64,000 bases of DNA from Desulfobacterales bacterium. Lineage in GTDB: Bacteria > Desulfobacterota > Desulfobacteria > Desulfobacterales > JAHEIW01. Below are positions 10,401 through 17,815 of this stretch, in pieces. Position 1 is the first letter of the stretch. Each line of letters opens with the position of its first letter. The position numbers and the translations under genes were made by a program. The notes below the pieces were generated by a model. It was not told where the DNA came from, searched no databases, and saw only the letters and a program-made list of their open reading frames with translations. The stretch is taken from NCBI GenBank assembly GCA_030066985.1, contig JASJAN010000010.1, positions 23,276 through 87,275 of the forward strand, given 5' to 3'.

Positions 10401-10605
10401 CCGCTTGAGACCAATCTACATGAGTGCGGCCACTTCCATTTTCGGCATGCTGCCGCTGGTGTTGGTGCCCGGTCCGGGATCGGAGTTTTACAGAGGACTG
10501 GGCAGCGTGGTTTTAGGCGGTCTGGCCATTTCAACGATCTTCACCATATTTGTCATCCCGGCCTTGCTGATGTTTGCCATTAAGATGGAACGACCCACAG
10601 CATGA
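7492..10605 (+). CDS. RND efflux transporter, inner-membrane pump (AcrB/HAE family)
   Basis: The 1037 residues match the length of the AcrB-type resistance-nodulation-division pump. The protein begins with the first transmembrane helix (FSIEKPVTVIVGVILIVLFG) and a large periplasmic loop (SFNSRGSVTLRF, VDKPVITATGAATSPV). The TM4 segment GIAFAVGMLIDSAIVVLENI carries the proton-relay acidic residues, and the second half repeats the fold (LGFIILVGVVVNNAILIVHQ). It exports substrates using the proton gradient with the adaptor encoded upstream. The gap to the adaptor is 256 nt and holds two hairpin elements. GTG 7492 or ATG 7498 could start it; neither has a strong ribosome site. The substrate cannot be told from sequence. 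Confidence 0.9.
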   Translation: MSMNAVRFSIEKPVTVIVGVILIVLFGIIGLIRMPYQLSPTVIEPEISVTTTWTGATPYEVEREIIEEQEKVLKGIPGLVEMESESFNSRGSVTLRFSLGTDPDDALLRVSNKLNEVPSYPENVDKPVITATGAATSPVIWMVLKTTGDNQQSPYQYRTYFENNIRQYIERTAGVADLFIGGGTEKEMHIIVQPEKLAAFGLTISELIDILRAENINISAGIMGVGRRDYRIRATGEFRSPADIKSIVIRSTGQQRIRVSDLATVEFGYEKLTTAMLHLGQEGIAIGVKPEPGANILDLSDRLEAVVERLNTEKLAPDSIKLDWVYDQRPYIRGAINLVRQNILIGGTLAIIVLLLFLRSIISTVIVATAIPISIIGTFTFMHVMGRSLNVVSLAGIAFAVGMLIDSAIVVLENIDRHRNMGKRAFEAAYDGTREVWGAILASTLTTIAVFLPVIFMEEEAGQLFRDIAIAVTFAVGLSLFVSVSVIPMFARQLYELTRKPMKSRSTKELLSGGGSRLIDGLMSLVKWVTHNWITRIATVIIFSLVSIFGSMMLLPKAEYLPHGNRNLVISLLIPPPGLSFDERKAIGEYIYRVNAPYIGKDHNGFPGIKNMFYVGAEQIMLFGAISTHEQRAGELLPLFTRTIFSIPGMFGVSTQAGVFQTSLGRGRTIEVNISGDDLNRIVQVAGAMFGAIMKEIPGSQIRPVPSLELLFPEARLVPLRDRLKAVDMTARDFGVALDVLMDGRDIGNFKEEGQKKIDLILKASEEDIHSPEKLYHSMIAIPGGRVVPISSLAKLERTTGITQIRHLERQRTITLQVTPPFSIPLQEAMETITTRIIQPMNGQNMLRGTDVRQSGVADKLTDARQTLQWDFILAAIIAYLLMSALFGNFVYPLIIMFTLPLAAVGGLLGLKLVNWLVAPQPFDILTMLGFIILVGVVVNNAILIVHQALNNVRLNGMTYQEAVLMSTRTRLRPIYMSAATSIFGMLPLVLVPGPGSEFYRGLGSVVLGGLAISTIFTIFVIPALLMFAIKMERPTA

Positions 10606-10852
10606 TGATCAATTTTTACTTTAGCCTTTGTCACCCCTCTTTTACCTTAAATCCTTATTCCTTTCCTGAAATGTGTCTAAGGTTGAGGAATTCTGCCCTT
10701 TTTATTATTGCTCACGCGAAGCCGCCATTCATTTTAACTCGCATTAGGCAATCTATATGATTTTTTTTGAGCCGAAGCAACCTTGTCAACCGCTCTTTCA
10801 GCATTAAATTTAATATCTTGGACTATATATTGACGGTTTAAAGAGGTGCAGG

Positions 10853-11848
10853 GTGAACAATATTGCCTTAAGCGGCATCAAGCCAACCGGAACACTGCAT
10901 ATCGGCAACTATTTAGGGATGATCAAGCCGGCCTTTGACCTGATTGAAAATTATCAAACCTTATATTTTGTGGCCGATTATCATGCCCTGACCACCGTCA
11001 AAGACAAAGCAACCTTGAATCAGCATGTCTATGACGTTGCTGCTACCTTGTTGGCTTTGGGGCTGGATCCCCGCAAGGTCATTTTCTTTCGCCAGTCCGA
11101 TATCCCGCAGATTTATGAATTTACCTGGATTTTAAGCTGTTTTGCCGCCAAAGGATTGCTCAATCGGGCACACGCCTATAAAGCAGCGGTCGCTGCCAAT
11201 CTTAACGCTGGGAAACAGTCCGATGCGGATATTAATACCGGTTTGTTTAATTATCCGGTTTTGATGGCGGCTGATATCCTAATCTACGGCGCGAATTGGG
11301 TGCCTGTGGGCCAGGATCAACGTCAACATGTAGAAATTGCAAGAGATATTGCAGATGCTGTTAACAGCATCTGTGGGAATGTGTTGACCTTGCCGGAAGC
11401 CTTGATACAGGAAACAGTGATGACCATACCGGGTATTGACGGCCGCAAAATGAGCAAAAATTACGATAACACCATCCCCATCTTTGCCGATGACACATTC
11501 CTGCGCAAACAGGTGATGCGAATTGTTACAGATTCCAAACACCCGGAAGATCCCAAAAGTCCGGATGAATGCAATGTGTTTGGCATCTATAAACACTTTG
11601 CCGCTGAGGATACCATCGCGTCCCGGCGCAAGGCCTATCACGAAGGGGGATTGGCGTACAGTGACATCAAACAGGAGCTGTATGAGCTGCTCAGCGAGTT
11701 TTTTGGCCGACACCGGGACACCTACCATAAGCTGCTGGCGGATAAACCTCATCTGGATGCTATTTTGAAACAAGGTGCTGAAAAAGCACGCGCGATAGCC
11801 GAACCCATGCTTGACCGAGTGCGTCGGGCCATTGGTATAAGGCGCTAA
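10853..11848 (+). CDS. trpS: Tryptophanyl-tRNA synthetase
   Basis: This class I aminoacyl-tRNA synthetase charges tRNA-Trp. Its 331 residues fit the compact bacterial TrpRS. The HIGH-type signature is in GIKPTGTLHIGNYLG near the N-terminus. The KMSKS loop is GRKMSKNYDNT near residue 200, and PVGQDQRQHVEIARDIA is the typical TrpRS segment between them. The start is GTG at 10853, with AAAGAGGTGCAGG upstream acting as ribosome site. The 247 nt before it show no gene and no recognised T-box. A GGTGTCA-type repeat begins about 10 nt after the stop. Confidence 0.95.
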   Translation: MNNIALSGIKPTGTLHIGNYLGMIKPAFDLIENYQTLYFVADYHALTTVKDKATLNQHVYDVAATLLALGLDPRKVIFFRQSDIPQIYEFTWILSCFAAKGLLNRAHAYKAAVAANLNAGKQSDADINTGLFNYPVLMAADILIYGANWVPVGQDQRQHVEIARDIADAVNSICGNVLTLPEALIQETVMTIPGIDGRKMSKNYDNTIPIFADDTFLRKQVMRIVTDSKHPEDPKSPDECNVFGIYKHFAAEDTIASRRKAYHEGGLAYSDIKQELYELLSEFFGRHRDTYHKLLADKPHLDAILKQGAEKARAIAEPMLDRVRRAIGIRR

Positions 11849-11856
11849 TCAAAATT

Positions 11857-11965
11857 AGGTGTCAGGTGTCAGGTTTCAGTTCAAAAATATAGGTTAAGAG
11901 TTCAAATTTCAGCGTTGCGTGTTACGCGTTTCGAGTTTTGCGGTTTGAGCAGCCAGCGGCCAAAG
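11857..11965. repeat. Dispersed repeat remnant downstream of trpS
   Basis: The stretch contains AGGTGTCAGGTGTCAGGTTTCAG, split here as AGGTGTCAGG then TGTCAGGTTTCAG, followed by TTGCGTGTTACGCGTTTCGAG and GAGCAGCCAGCGGCC. A closely similar string (TTGCGTGTTACGTGTTCCGAG and AGCAGCCAGCAAGC) is found at 29083-29130. It belongs to the same dispersed repeat pool as 1251-1408 and 31761-31899. Confidence 0.65.
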
Positions 11966-12117
11966 AAATGAAATGATAAATTTTGAACCAATCGAGTTTA
12001 TGCTGTTATTATTTTGAATTTAGTAAATGATGAATTATTTTATACATACGTGAAATTATTGCCTTGAATAAAAAGCTATTTCCTCGAATCTGAGGTTGTG
12101 ATAAAAGGAGGCTGCTC

Positions 12118-12375
12118 ATGATTACCAAAGAAGAACTTTGCCAAAAAATAATTGCCTTGTATCCAGATATTGGGCAATGCGGTATTGATGTCAACGTCGA
12201 ATTTGATAAGGATCAAAATTCCTGGGTGGTGGATCTTAAAAAAGATAAGATTGAGCTGAAGACTTTCTTGGAAGAAGGGGATGCCGAAAAGTGCATGATC
12301 GGCGAGCAATGTGTCAGCCTCGGTATTGAAATCGCTCAGCTCAGGGCCAATATTGAGCGCATGCCGACCCGGTAA
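12118..12375 (+). CDS. Small conserved-looking protein of unknown function
   Basis: The 85-residue frame has a strong ribosome site (AAAAGGAGG) before its ATG and sits 20 nt upstream of the fumarase start. The sequence is soluble, acidic and mixed alpha/beta in composition. It has an N-terminal helix (KEELCQKIIALYP), a beta-like segment (IDVNVEFDKDQNSWVVDL) and two cysteines near the C-terminus (EKCMIGEQC). No family is recognised. The close spacing suggests co-transcription, and perhaps translational coupling, with fumC, which lacks its own clear ribosome site. Confidence 0.7.
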   Translation: MITKEELCQKIIALYPDIGQCGIDVNVEFDKDQNSWVVDLKKDKIELKTFLEEGDAEKCMIGEQCVSLGIEIAQLRANIERMPTR

Positions 12376-12395
12376 ATCGTCTCCCCGCGCCATTG

Positions 12396-13790
12396 ATGAT
12401 GAAATATCGGAAAGAAAAAGACACCATGGGAACCGTCATGGTTCCGCAAGAAGCCTATTATGGGCCCCAAACCCAACGGGCGGTTGATAACTTTCCTATT
12501 GGTCGCTTAACCATTCCGGCTAACTTTATTCACGCCCTGGCTTTGGTTAAAAAGTGCGCCGCGCGGGCAAACAAAGAGCTGGGATTGTTAGATGCCAAGC
12601 TGGCCGACGCTATCGAAAGCGCCGCGCAAGAAGTCATCGACGGTCAGCTTGACGATCAATTTGTCATTAATGTCTTTCAGACCGGATCCGGTACTTCCAC
12701 CAATATGAATATGAACGAAGTGGTAGCCTGCCGCGCCAATGAGATTTTAAGTGGTAAAAAGAGCGGCAAAACACCGGTCCATCCCAATGATCATGTCAAT
12801 CTGGGCCAATCGAGCAACGATGTGATCCCGTCGGTGATCCATATCGCTGCCCTGCTATCCATCCGTGAGAATCTTATTCCCGCTCTTCAATCGCTTCAGA
12901 AATCGCTTGTGAAAAAAGCGCAAGCCTTTGCCAACATCCATAAAATTGGCCGAACACATTTACAGGATGCGGTTCCCATGGTACTGGGCCAGGAATTTTC
13001 CGGCTATGCCCGCCAGATCGAACTGGGGATTCAAAGATTAGCTGCGGCCGAAGACCGGCTTGGCGAGCTGGCTTTGGGTGGTACGGCGGTGGGCACCGGC
13101 GTCAATACCCATTCTGAATTTGCCAGCCGGGTTATTGCCCTGCTTTCTTCTGATACAAAGATTGTGTTTCAGGAAGCAGCCAATCATTTCGAAGCCCAGG
13201 CTGCCCAGGATGCCGCCGTAGAGACCAGTGGTGCTCTGAAAACCCTGGCAGTGAGCCTGACTAAAATCGCCAACGACATTCGTTGGCTGGCTTCGGGCCC
13301 GCGCTGCGGTATCGGTGAAATCAACCTGCCATCATTACAGCCGGGTTCATCCATCATGCCGGGTAAAGTCAACCCGGTGATACCCGAAGCCGTTATCCAG
13401 GTGGCGGCCCAGGTAATGGGCAATGATACCACTATTATGTTGGGCGGGCAGGGCGGTAATTTTGAACTTAACGTGATGCTGCCGGTAATCGCTTACAATC
13501 TGTTGCAATCCATTGAGCTGCTGGCGGCAGGGGCAAACGTGTTCACCCAAAAATGTATTGATGGCATCACAGCCAACGAAGAAGCCTGTGCAGGCTACAT
13601 CGAGAAAAGTCTGGCGCTGGCAACGGGGCTGGTACCTAAGATTGGATATGATAAGGCTGCTGCGGTTTCAAAAAAAGCCTATGAGTCAGGTAAAACCGTA
13701 CGGCAGGTTGTACTGGAAGATAATATTTTAACGGAAAAAGAATTTGACCGGTGGCTGCAGGGTCAATTCAAAACATTTGATGATGTTTGA
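12396..13790 (+). CDS. fumC: Class II fumarate hydratase
   Basis: This enzyme interconverts fumarate and malate in the TCA cycle. About 464 residues is the family length. Signatures of the fumarase/aspartase superfamily are clear: DTMGTVMVPQEAYYGPQTQR at the N-terminus, TGSGTSTNMNMNEV, SSNDVIPSVIH, GRTHLQDAVP, and the loop GSSIMPGKVNPVIPEAV near residue 318. The N-terminal and TGSG segments favour fumarase over aspartase or argininosuccinate lyase. Two adjacent ATGs (12396, 12399) can start it and neither has a good ribosome site, so translation may depend on the small gene ending 20 nt upstream. With sucAB it supports a working oxidative TCA branch. Confidence 0.93.
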   Translation: MMKYRKEKDTMGTVMVPQEAYYGPQTQRAVDNFPIGRLTIPANFIHALALVKKCAARANKELGLLDAKLADAIESAAQEVIDGQLDDQFVINVFQTGSGTSTNMNMNEVVACRANEILSGKKSGKTPVHPNDHVNLGQSSNDVIPSVIHIAALLSIRENLIPALQSLQKSLVKKAQAFANIHKIGRTHLQDAVPMVLGQEFSGYARQIELGIQRLAAAEDRLGELALGGTAVGTGVNTHSEFASRVIALLSSDTKIVFQEAANHFEAQAAQDAAVETSGALKTLAVSLTKIANDIRWLASGPRCGIGEINLPSLQPGSSIMPGKVNPVIPEAVIQVAAQVMGNDTTIMLGGQGGNFELNVMLPVIAYNLLQSIELLAAGANVFTQKCIDGITANEEACAGYIEKSLALATGLVPKIGYDKAAAVSKKAYESGKTVRQVVLEDNILTEKEFDRWLQGQFKTFDDV

Positions 13791-13851
13791 ATTTAGCTTG
13801 GCTATCGGCAATTAAAAATATATAAAAGCAAAGCTGGTCATGTCATTTTTT

Positions 13852-13906
13852 CTCCTGCTAAGCGGGATTTCACTTCTAAAATGTAAAAATTAATGTGTTC
13901 AACAAG
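13852..13906 (-). repeat. Diverged copy of the ~58-bp hairpin repeat
   Basis: Reading the minus strand it keeps the GTGAAATCCCGC block, the GC hairpin and the AACAC/TTAA block seen at 16406-16462 and 62783-62840, with more mismatches. To its right lies a decayed inverted repeat: GCGCTATG at 13906-13913 against CATAGCGC at 14034-14041, with inner CCGATATTTCGG against CCAAATATCGG. No gene stop codon abuts this copy. Confidence 0.5.
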
Positions 13907-14158
13907 CGCTATGATAAGCAAATTGCTTACGGCCCGATATTTCGGATTAAATACACGACCTTCCAAACGTAAAGGCGTGGATGCCAATCATCCCAAATAT
14001 CGGTCCCCGATCAACTTCATTAATTAAAAAAAGCATAGCGCCTTTCAGAAAAAAACATGACCTTTTTACAGTGCGATTTAAAAGTAAACTGTTTGAAAAG
14101 GCTATCTCACAGAAACTGATAATAGGAGCTGTTGCGTTGAAAGAGAAGGAGGAAATAC

Positions 14159-14365
14159 ATGGCCCGAAAGTATTACAAGGTTAAAACTGCCTGTCCACAG
14201 TGTGGCTGCACCGAGCTGACAACACTCACACCTGAGGAAATCAAAGAAAAATACGGCGAGGTTGCCAATTTTGACATGGAATGCGGTGAATGCATGGAAA
14301 AATATACCGCTGATAGAAAGAGCGCCTGTCCGGAATGGGATGAAGACTGTAAGCTACAAGAATAA
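14159..14365 (+). CDS. Small zinc-ribbon-like protein
   Basis: The 68 residues carry two cysteine pairs, CPQCGC at residues 12-17 and CGECMEKYT near residue 42, spaced as in a zinc ribbon. Two more cysteines stand near the acidic C-terminus (SACPEWDEDC). GAGAAGGAGG lies just upstream of the ATG, a strong ribosome site. No helical DNA-binding domain or membrane segment follows. Metal binding is a fair inference from the cysteine spacing; the partner and role are unknown. The 368-nt gap before it holds the decayed palindrome and repeat at 13852-14041. Confidence 0.7.
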   Translation: MARKYYKVKTACPQCGCTELTTLTPEEIKEKYGEVANFDMECGECMEKYTADRKSACPEWDEDCKLQE

Positions 14366-14377
14366 AGGCAAAAAAAA

Positions 14378-14512
14378 CACTTCACCACTGAGGTCACGGT
14401 CTTCGACCCTGAGCTCAGACCGAAGGGAGCACGCAGAGAAAATTTTAAAAATTAATACTCCACACGGGATTGAATCTCTGTGCTCTCAGTGTTCTCTGTG
14501 GTAAAAAAACGC
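14378..14512. repeat. Dispersed inverted repeat, CACAGAG type
   Basis: The left half is CTTCACCACTGAGGTCAC and the right half is CTCTGTGCTCTCAGTGTTCT followed by CTGTGGTAAA. Related halves occur at 24207-24316, 49731-49996 and, with CACGAAG, at 55333-55434. It fills the gap between the zinc-ribbon gene and the UbiA gene. Confidence 0.65.
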
Positions 14513-14535
14513 ATTCCTATACAAGGAAAGAGTTA

Positions 14536-15483
14536 ATGGCCGAAACCTCGTGCCAGTATGATTTTACCGGCTTTGAGCGCCTGAAGCTTTTTTGGGCGCT
14601 TTCCAGGACCCCCCATGGCTTGTTGGATATGTCCACTGCAGCGCTGGCATCACTGCTATGGCTGGGCCATTTCCCTTCATTTAGGATTATTGCCCTGGGG
14701 CTGATTACTGTTTTTGCCGGATATACGGCAGTGTATGCCCTCAATGACGTGGTAGGCTACCGTTCAGACAAAAAGAAGCTTCAACAGGGGAATCTGCGTG
14801 AGATCGAGGACTGCCATGATCTCGATGCCAAGCTTGTACGCCACCCAATGGCGCGCGGGCTGCTGAGTTTTAAAGAAGGGCTTGTCTGGTCGGTGGCCTG
14901 GTCGCTGCTGGCCCTTATTGGTGCCTACCTGTTAAATCCCGTTTGTGTATTGATTTTTGTTGGCGGTTGTGTTCTTGAAACGATCTACTGCTATATGTGG
15001 AATGTCAGCCCTTCGCGGACCATTGTCAGCGGGGTTGTCAAAGCCGCCGGCCCGATTGCAGCCGTATATGCGGTTGATCCGAATCCGGCGCTATCTTTTG
15101 TGCTCGTCCTATTTTTGTTGCTGTTTTTCTGGGAAGTCGGCGGCCAGAACGTTCCCAATGACTGGATCGATCTGGAAGAGGACGTGCGTTTCGGCGCCCG
15201 CACTATCCCCATTCGTTTTGGGCTTGAGCAGGCCAACACTATCATATTCGGCTCCATTATGCTGACATTGATCCTGTCGGGAGTATTGTTAACCTTGTCT
15301 CCGATCACTTTCGGGCTTCCGTTTATCATTGGCTTTGCGCTGGTGGGGTTTTATTTTTTATTGCTGCCGACCATCACATTATTTCGAACAGATGAAAGTT
15401 CTCATGCCATGATTTTGTTTAACAAAGCCAGTTATTACCCGCTGGCGATGCTGGTTGTTGTGGTTGTTAAGTTGCTCTTTTGA
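14536..15483 (+). CDS. UbiA-family prenyltransferase
   Basis: This integral membrane enzyme family transfers prenyl chains to aromatic acceptors. ATG 14536 is chosen because AAGGAAAGAG precedes it and the longer frame runs through a repeat. The 315 residues have about eight to nine hydrophobic segments. The first Asp-rich motif is NDVVGYRSDKK (about residue 75) and the second is NDWIDLEEDVRFGARTIP (about residue 213). These bind Mg and prenyl diphosphate. The substrate could be a menaquinone precursor or another acceptor; context does not settle it. The next gene starts 25 nt downstream, so the two are probably co-transcribed, and a quinone methyltransferase lies 3 kb away on the other strand. 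Confidence 0.85.
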   Translation: MAETSCQYDFTGFERLKLFWALSRTPHGLLDMSTAALASLLWLGHFPSFRIIALGLITVFAGYTAVYALNDVVGYRSDKKKLQQGNLREIEDCHDLDAKLVRHPMARGLLSFKEGLVWSVAWSLLALIGAYLLNPVCVLIFVGGCVLETIYCYMWNVSPSRTIVSGVVKAAGPIAAVYAVDPNPALSFVLVLFLLLFFWEVGGQNVPNDWIDLEEDVRFGARTIPIRFGLEQANTIIFGSIMLTLILSGVLLTLSPITFGLPFIIGFALVGFYFLLLPTITLFRTDESSHAMILFNKASYYPLAMLVVVVVKLLF

Positions 15484-15508
15484 TGAAGGAATTCTGAGGA
15501 GGTTTTTA

Positions 15509-16222
15509 ATGCAGGAATTTGACCAGGCCGAACTTGAAAAATACGATGGCAAAGATGGGCGCCCCATTTATATTGCTTACAAGGGCAACGTCTATGATGT
15601 GACCAACAGCAAATTGTGGAAAAATGGCATGCATATGAAGCGCCATCATGCCGGCGAAGATTTAACGGCTGATATACAGGGGGCGCCGCATGAGCCCGAT
15701 GTTTTAGAAAGATACCCCCAGGTGGGCACGCTGAAAGAAGAAGCAATTGCAGACGAACCTGAGATGCCCCGCTTTTTGGCCCGGCTGCTGGAAAAGCAGC
15801 CTTTCCTCAGACGGCATCCCCATCCGATGACGGTTCATTTTCCGATTGTTTTTACGTTTTCCACGTCGGTTTTTAACATTTTGTATTTGATGACCGGCAT
15901 AAAGTCCCTGGAGGTCACTGCCCTGCATTGCCTGGCGGGCGGCATTTTGTTTACCGCTGTCGGCATTGCCACCGGCGTCTACACCTGGTGGTTGAATTAC
16001 CTGGCCAAACCCATGCGACCCGTCAAAATCAAAATACCGCTGACCCTTTGCCTATTGGCCACCCAGATCATTCTGTTTGTCTGGCGCATCTCCGATCCGA
16101 ATGTCCTCGATTCCATCCAGGGCGCCAGCATTTTGTATCTATTGCTCGTGCTGGCGATGATTCCGATGATTACGGTTATTGGGTGGTTTGGGGCTTCGAT
16201 GACCTTCCCTGTCGAACACTAA
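15509..16222 (+). CDS. Cytochrome b5-like domain fused to DUF2231 membrane domain
   Basis: ATG 15509 follows GAGGAGG, giving 237 residues; the longer frame starts inside ubiA. Residues 1-75 resemble a cytochrome b5-like haem/steroid-binding domain: a YDGKDGRPIYIAYKGNVYDV core and HMKRHHAGEDLT with candidate haem-ligand histidines. From about residue 105 there are four hydrophobic segments of the DUF2231 type (HPHPMTVHFPIVFTFSTSVF and later helices). Such a fusion could carry a b-type haem at the membrane and act in electron transfer, but this is inference. It follows the UbiA-type gene closely. Its TAA stop overlaps a 144-bp palindrome. Confidence 0.8.
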   Translation: MQEFDQAELEKYDGKDGRPIYIAYKGNVYDVTNSKLWKNGMHMKRHHAGEDLTADIQGAPHEPDVLERYPQVGTLKEEAIADEPEMPRFLARLLEKQPFLRRHPHPMTVHFPIVFTFSTSVFNILYLMTGIKSLEVTALHCLAGGILFTAVGIATGVYTWWLNYLAKPMRPVKIKIPLTLCLLATQIILFVWRISDPNVLDSIQGASILYLLLVLAMIPMITVIGWFGASMTFPVEH

Positions 16223-16365
16223 AACTCGTTTCTGAGCACTCATCTTTTGGCCCAGGGCGGTGTTGTCCCGCGAATTGAAATACTCACGTACTTCGTGTAC
16301 GCTCCCTTTTCAATTCACGGGACGCCGTGCCCTGAACCAAAACCTGGGCGCTCAGAAACGAGTTT
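16222..16365. repeat. Long palindromic element abutting a stop codon (P1)
   Basis: AAACTCGTTTCTGAGC (16222-16237) is perfectly matched by GCTCAGAAACGAGTTT (16350-16365). The inner part is also largely self-complementary, with a central ACGTACTTCGTGTACG. The left arm begins on the last base of the TAA of the cytochrome b5/DUF2231 gene. It could form a very stable hairpin, probably a terminator. Confidence 0.85.
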
Positions 16366-16405
16366 ATTATTTTTGAATAAGGTCAATTTTTGAAGCGGCC
16401 CACGG

Positions 16406-16462
16406 CCTTTTGAACACCTTAATTTATTAAAAATAAATGTGAAATCCCGCATTTTGCGGGAG
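16406..16462 (+). repeat. ~58-bp dispersed repeat with GC hairpin, copy 1
   Basis: It starts CCTTTTGAACACCTTAAT and runs through ATGTGAAATCCCGC into a short hairpin CCCGC-ATTTT-GCGGG. The minus strand of 62783-62840 matches it at about 41 of the first 45 positions, differing mainly in the hairpin loop. It begins 40 nt after palindrome P1. Confidence 0.8.
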
Positions 16463-16910
16463 CCCTCAAACAAGATCTAACGCCCTAAAAGCCGATTTAG
16501 TGTTTTTAGTAGAGACGTCGTTTATCCCTGTCCAGCATAATTTGGAACCTATTGTGACGCTTCGGTCGAAAACTGGAAATTTCCCCCATGCGCTTGAAGA
16601 TTAAAAATAATAGGTGTATAATGTTTTTATGGATAAACGAACTGCCATAAATGTTGATCAATTCCACGATACGCTCCGCAAAAAGCACATCTTGTGCCAC
16701 GAACATGGGCCACCCCCTGTAACGACCTGACTATTCACCTAGCTCCTGTAATTAAACAAGCACCGATTCAGCCAGTCTGAACTGGAAGTGGTTCGCTCTA
16801 CTTTGACGGATCGCGCCTTTAACGATCCTGTTCGGTCTCCACCACAGCTTTGCGGTGCGTTGTCTATCATTAACCATCAACACCATTATTTGCAAACATA
16901 GGAGGAAGAT
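16463..16910. other. Intergenic stretch without a supported gene
   Basis: A 66-codon minus-strand frame (16506-16706) is present but has no recognisable family. The end of the stretch holds AGGAGGAAG, the ribosome site of the next plus-strand gene. Nothing else recognisable is seen. Confidence 0.5.
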
Positions 16911-17720
16911 ATGGCCGTTATTACTATTTCAAGAGGATCTTACAGCCGTGGCAAAGAAATTGCCGAAAAAGTTGCTCAGAAGCTGGGTTACGAATGCATC
17001 TCAAGAGATCTGCTTCTGGAAGTGTCCAAGGAACACAATATACCCGAATTAAAGCTGGAGCATGCCATTCATGATGCACCCGGTATGCTCGAGCGCTTGA
17101 ACCGCAAAGAAGAAAAATATATCGCTTACATCAAATCCGCACTTTTAGAGCACCTCAAAGTCGACAGCGTTGTCTATCACGGCCTTGCCGGCCATTTTTT
17201 TGTCAAAGACGTCCCGCACGCACTTAAGATAAGGGTCTTGTCGGATATGGAAGATCGGGTTCAGCTGGAAATGGAGCGCAAGAACATCGATGCCGAAGAA
17301 GCTCGCAGCATGCTTGAAAAAGACGATGAAGAGCGTCGCAAATGGAGCCGACGCCTTTACGGGATTGATACGGCTGATCCCAGTCTGTACGATCTGGTTG
17401 TCCACATCAAGCAACTAACGGTGGATGACGCCGTTGATTTGATTTGCGACACTGTCTCCAAGGAGCATTTCAAAACAACCCCTGAATCGCAGCGCCAGAT
17501 CGAAGATCTGGCTTTGAGTGCCGCCATAAACAAGGCGCTTATAGACGTAGGACCGGACATCAGCGTCTGTGTTGACAATCAGACCGCTTATATTGACACT
17601 GAAGCGGCCATCTGCGCTGAGGAAAGTTTTGTAAAGGAAATCAGAGAAGTGGTTGAAACTTTCGAGGGCATATCGGATATCAAGATCGACTGCCATCCAA
17701 TCGTTGCGCTGAGCGAATAA
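16911..17720 (+). CDS. Cytidylate kinase-like protein with C-terminal BON-like domain
   Basis: The 269-residue protein begins MAVITISRGSYSRGKEIAEK, the phosphate-binding loop style of the cytidylate-kinase-like family. Downstream are VVYHGLAGHFFVKDVPHALK and the RRLYGIDTADPSLYDLVVH segment typical of that family, giving a domain of about 200 residues. Residues about 205-265 (VGPDISVCVDNQTAYIDTEA to FEGISDIKIDCHPI) look like a BON-type alpha/beta module. The glycine loop lacks the full GxxGxGKS/T form, so true CMP kinase activity is uncertain; family members are usually annotated only as kinase-like. Its ribosome site is AGGAGGAAG. It stands alone and converges on the methyltransferase gene 95 nt away. 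Confidence 0.75.
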   Translation: MAVITISRGSYSRGKEIAEKVAQKLGYECISRDLLLEVSKEHNIPELKLEHAIHDAPGMLERLNRKEEKYIAYIKSALLEHLKVDSVVYHGLAGHFFVKDVPHALKIRVLSDMEDRVQLEMERKNIDAEEARSMLEKDDEERRKWSRRLYGIDTADPSLYDLVVHIKQLTVDDAVDLICDTVSKEHFKTTPESQRQIEDLALSAAINKALIDVGPDISVCVDNQTAYIDTEAAICAEESFVKEIREVVETFEGISDIKIDCHPIVALSE

Positions 17721-17815
17721 GGTAAACGGCAACGGTGTGCAAAATGAAAATTGCGCACCGTTGAAGTCAAACTGTCGGATAGCGGCATTCACAAAGCTTT
17801 GGCCATTCAACTGGT

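Noticed and set aside
10606..10852. Possible T-box or trp attenuator before trpS
   Set aside because: No T-box sequence, no terminator with T-tract and no leader peptide rich in Trp codons could be seen.
13981..14184. A 67-codon plus-strand frame upstream of the zinc-ribbon gene
   Set aside because: It lies in the decayed palindrome region, lacks a ribosome site and overlaps the start of a better-supported gene.
16506..16706. Minus-strand frame of 66 codons in the 16463-16910 gap, with TGGCAC-AAGAT-GTGCT near its start resembling a sigma-54 promoter
   Set aside because: No family is recognised, the sigma-54 match has a mismatch in the -12 element and lies inside the frame, and there is no gene downstream on that strand for it to drive.
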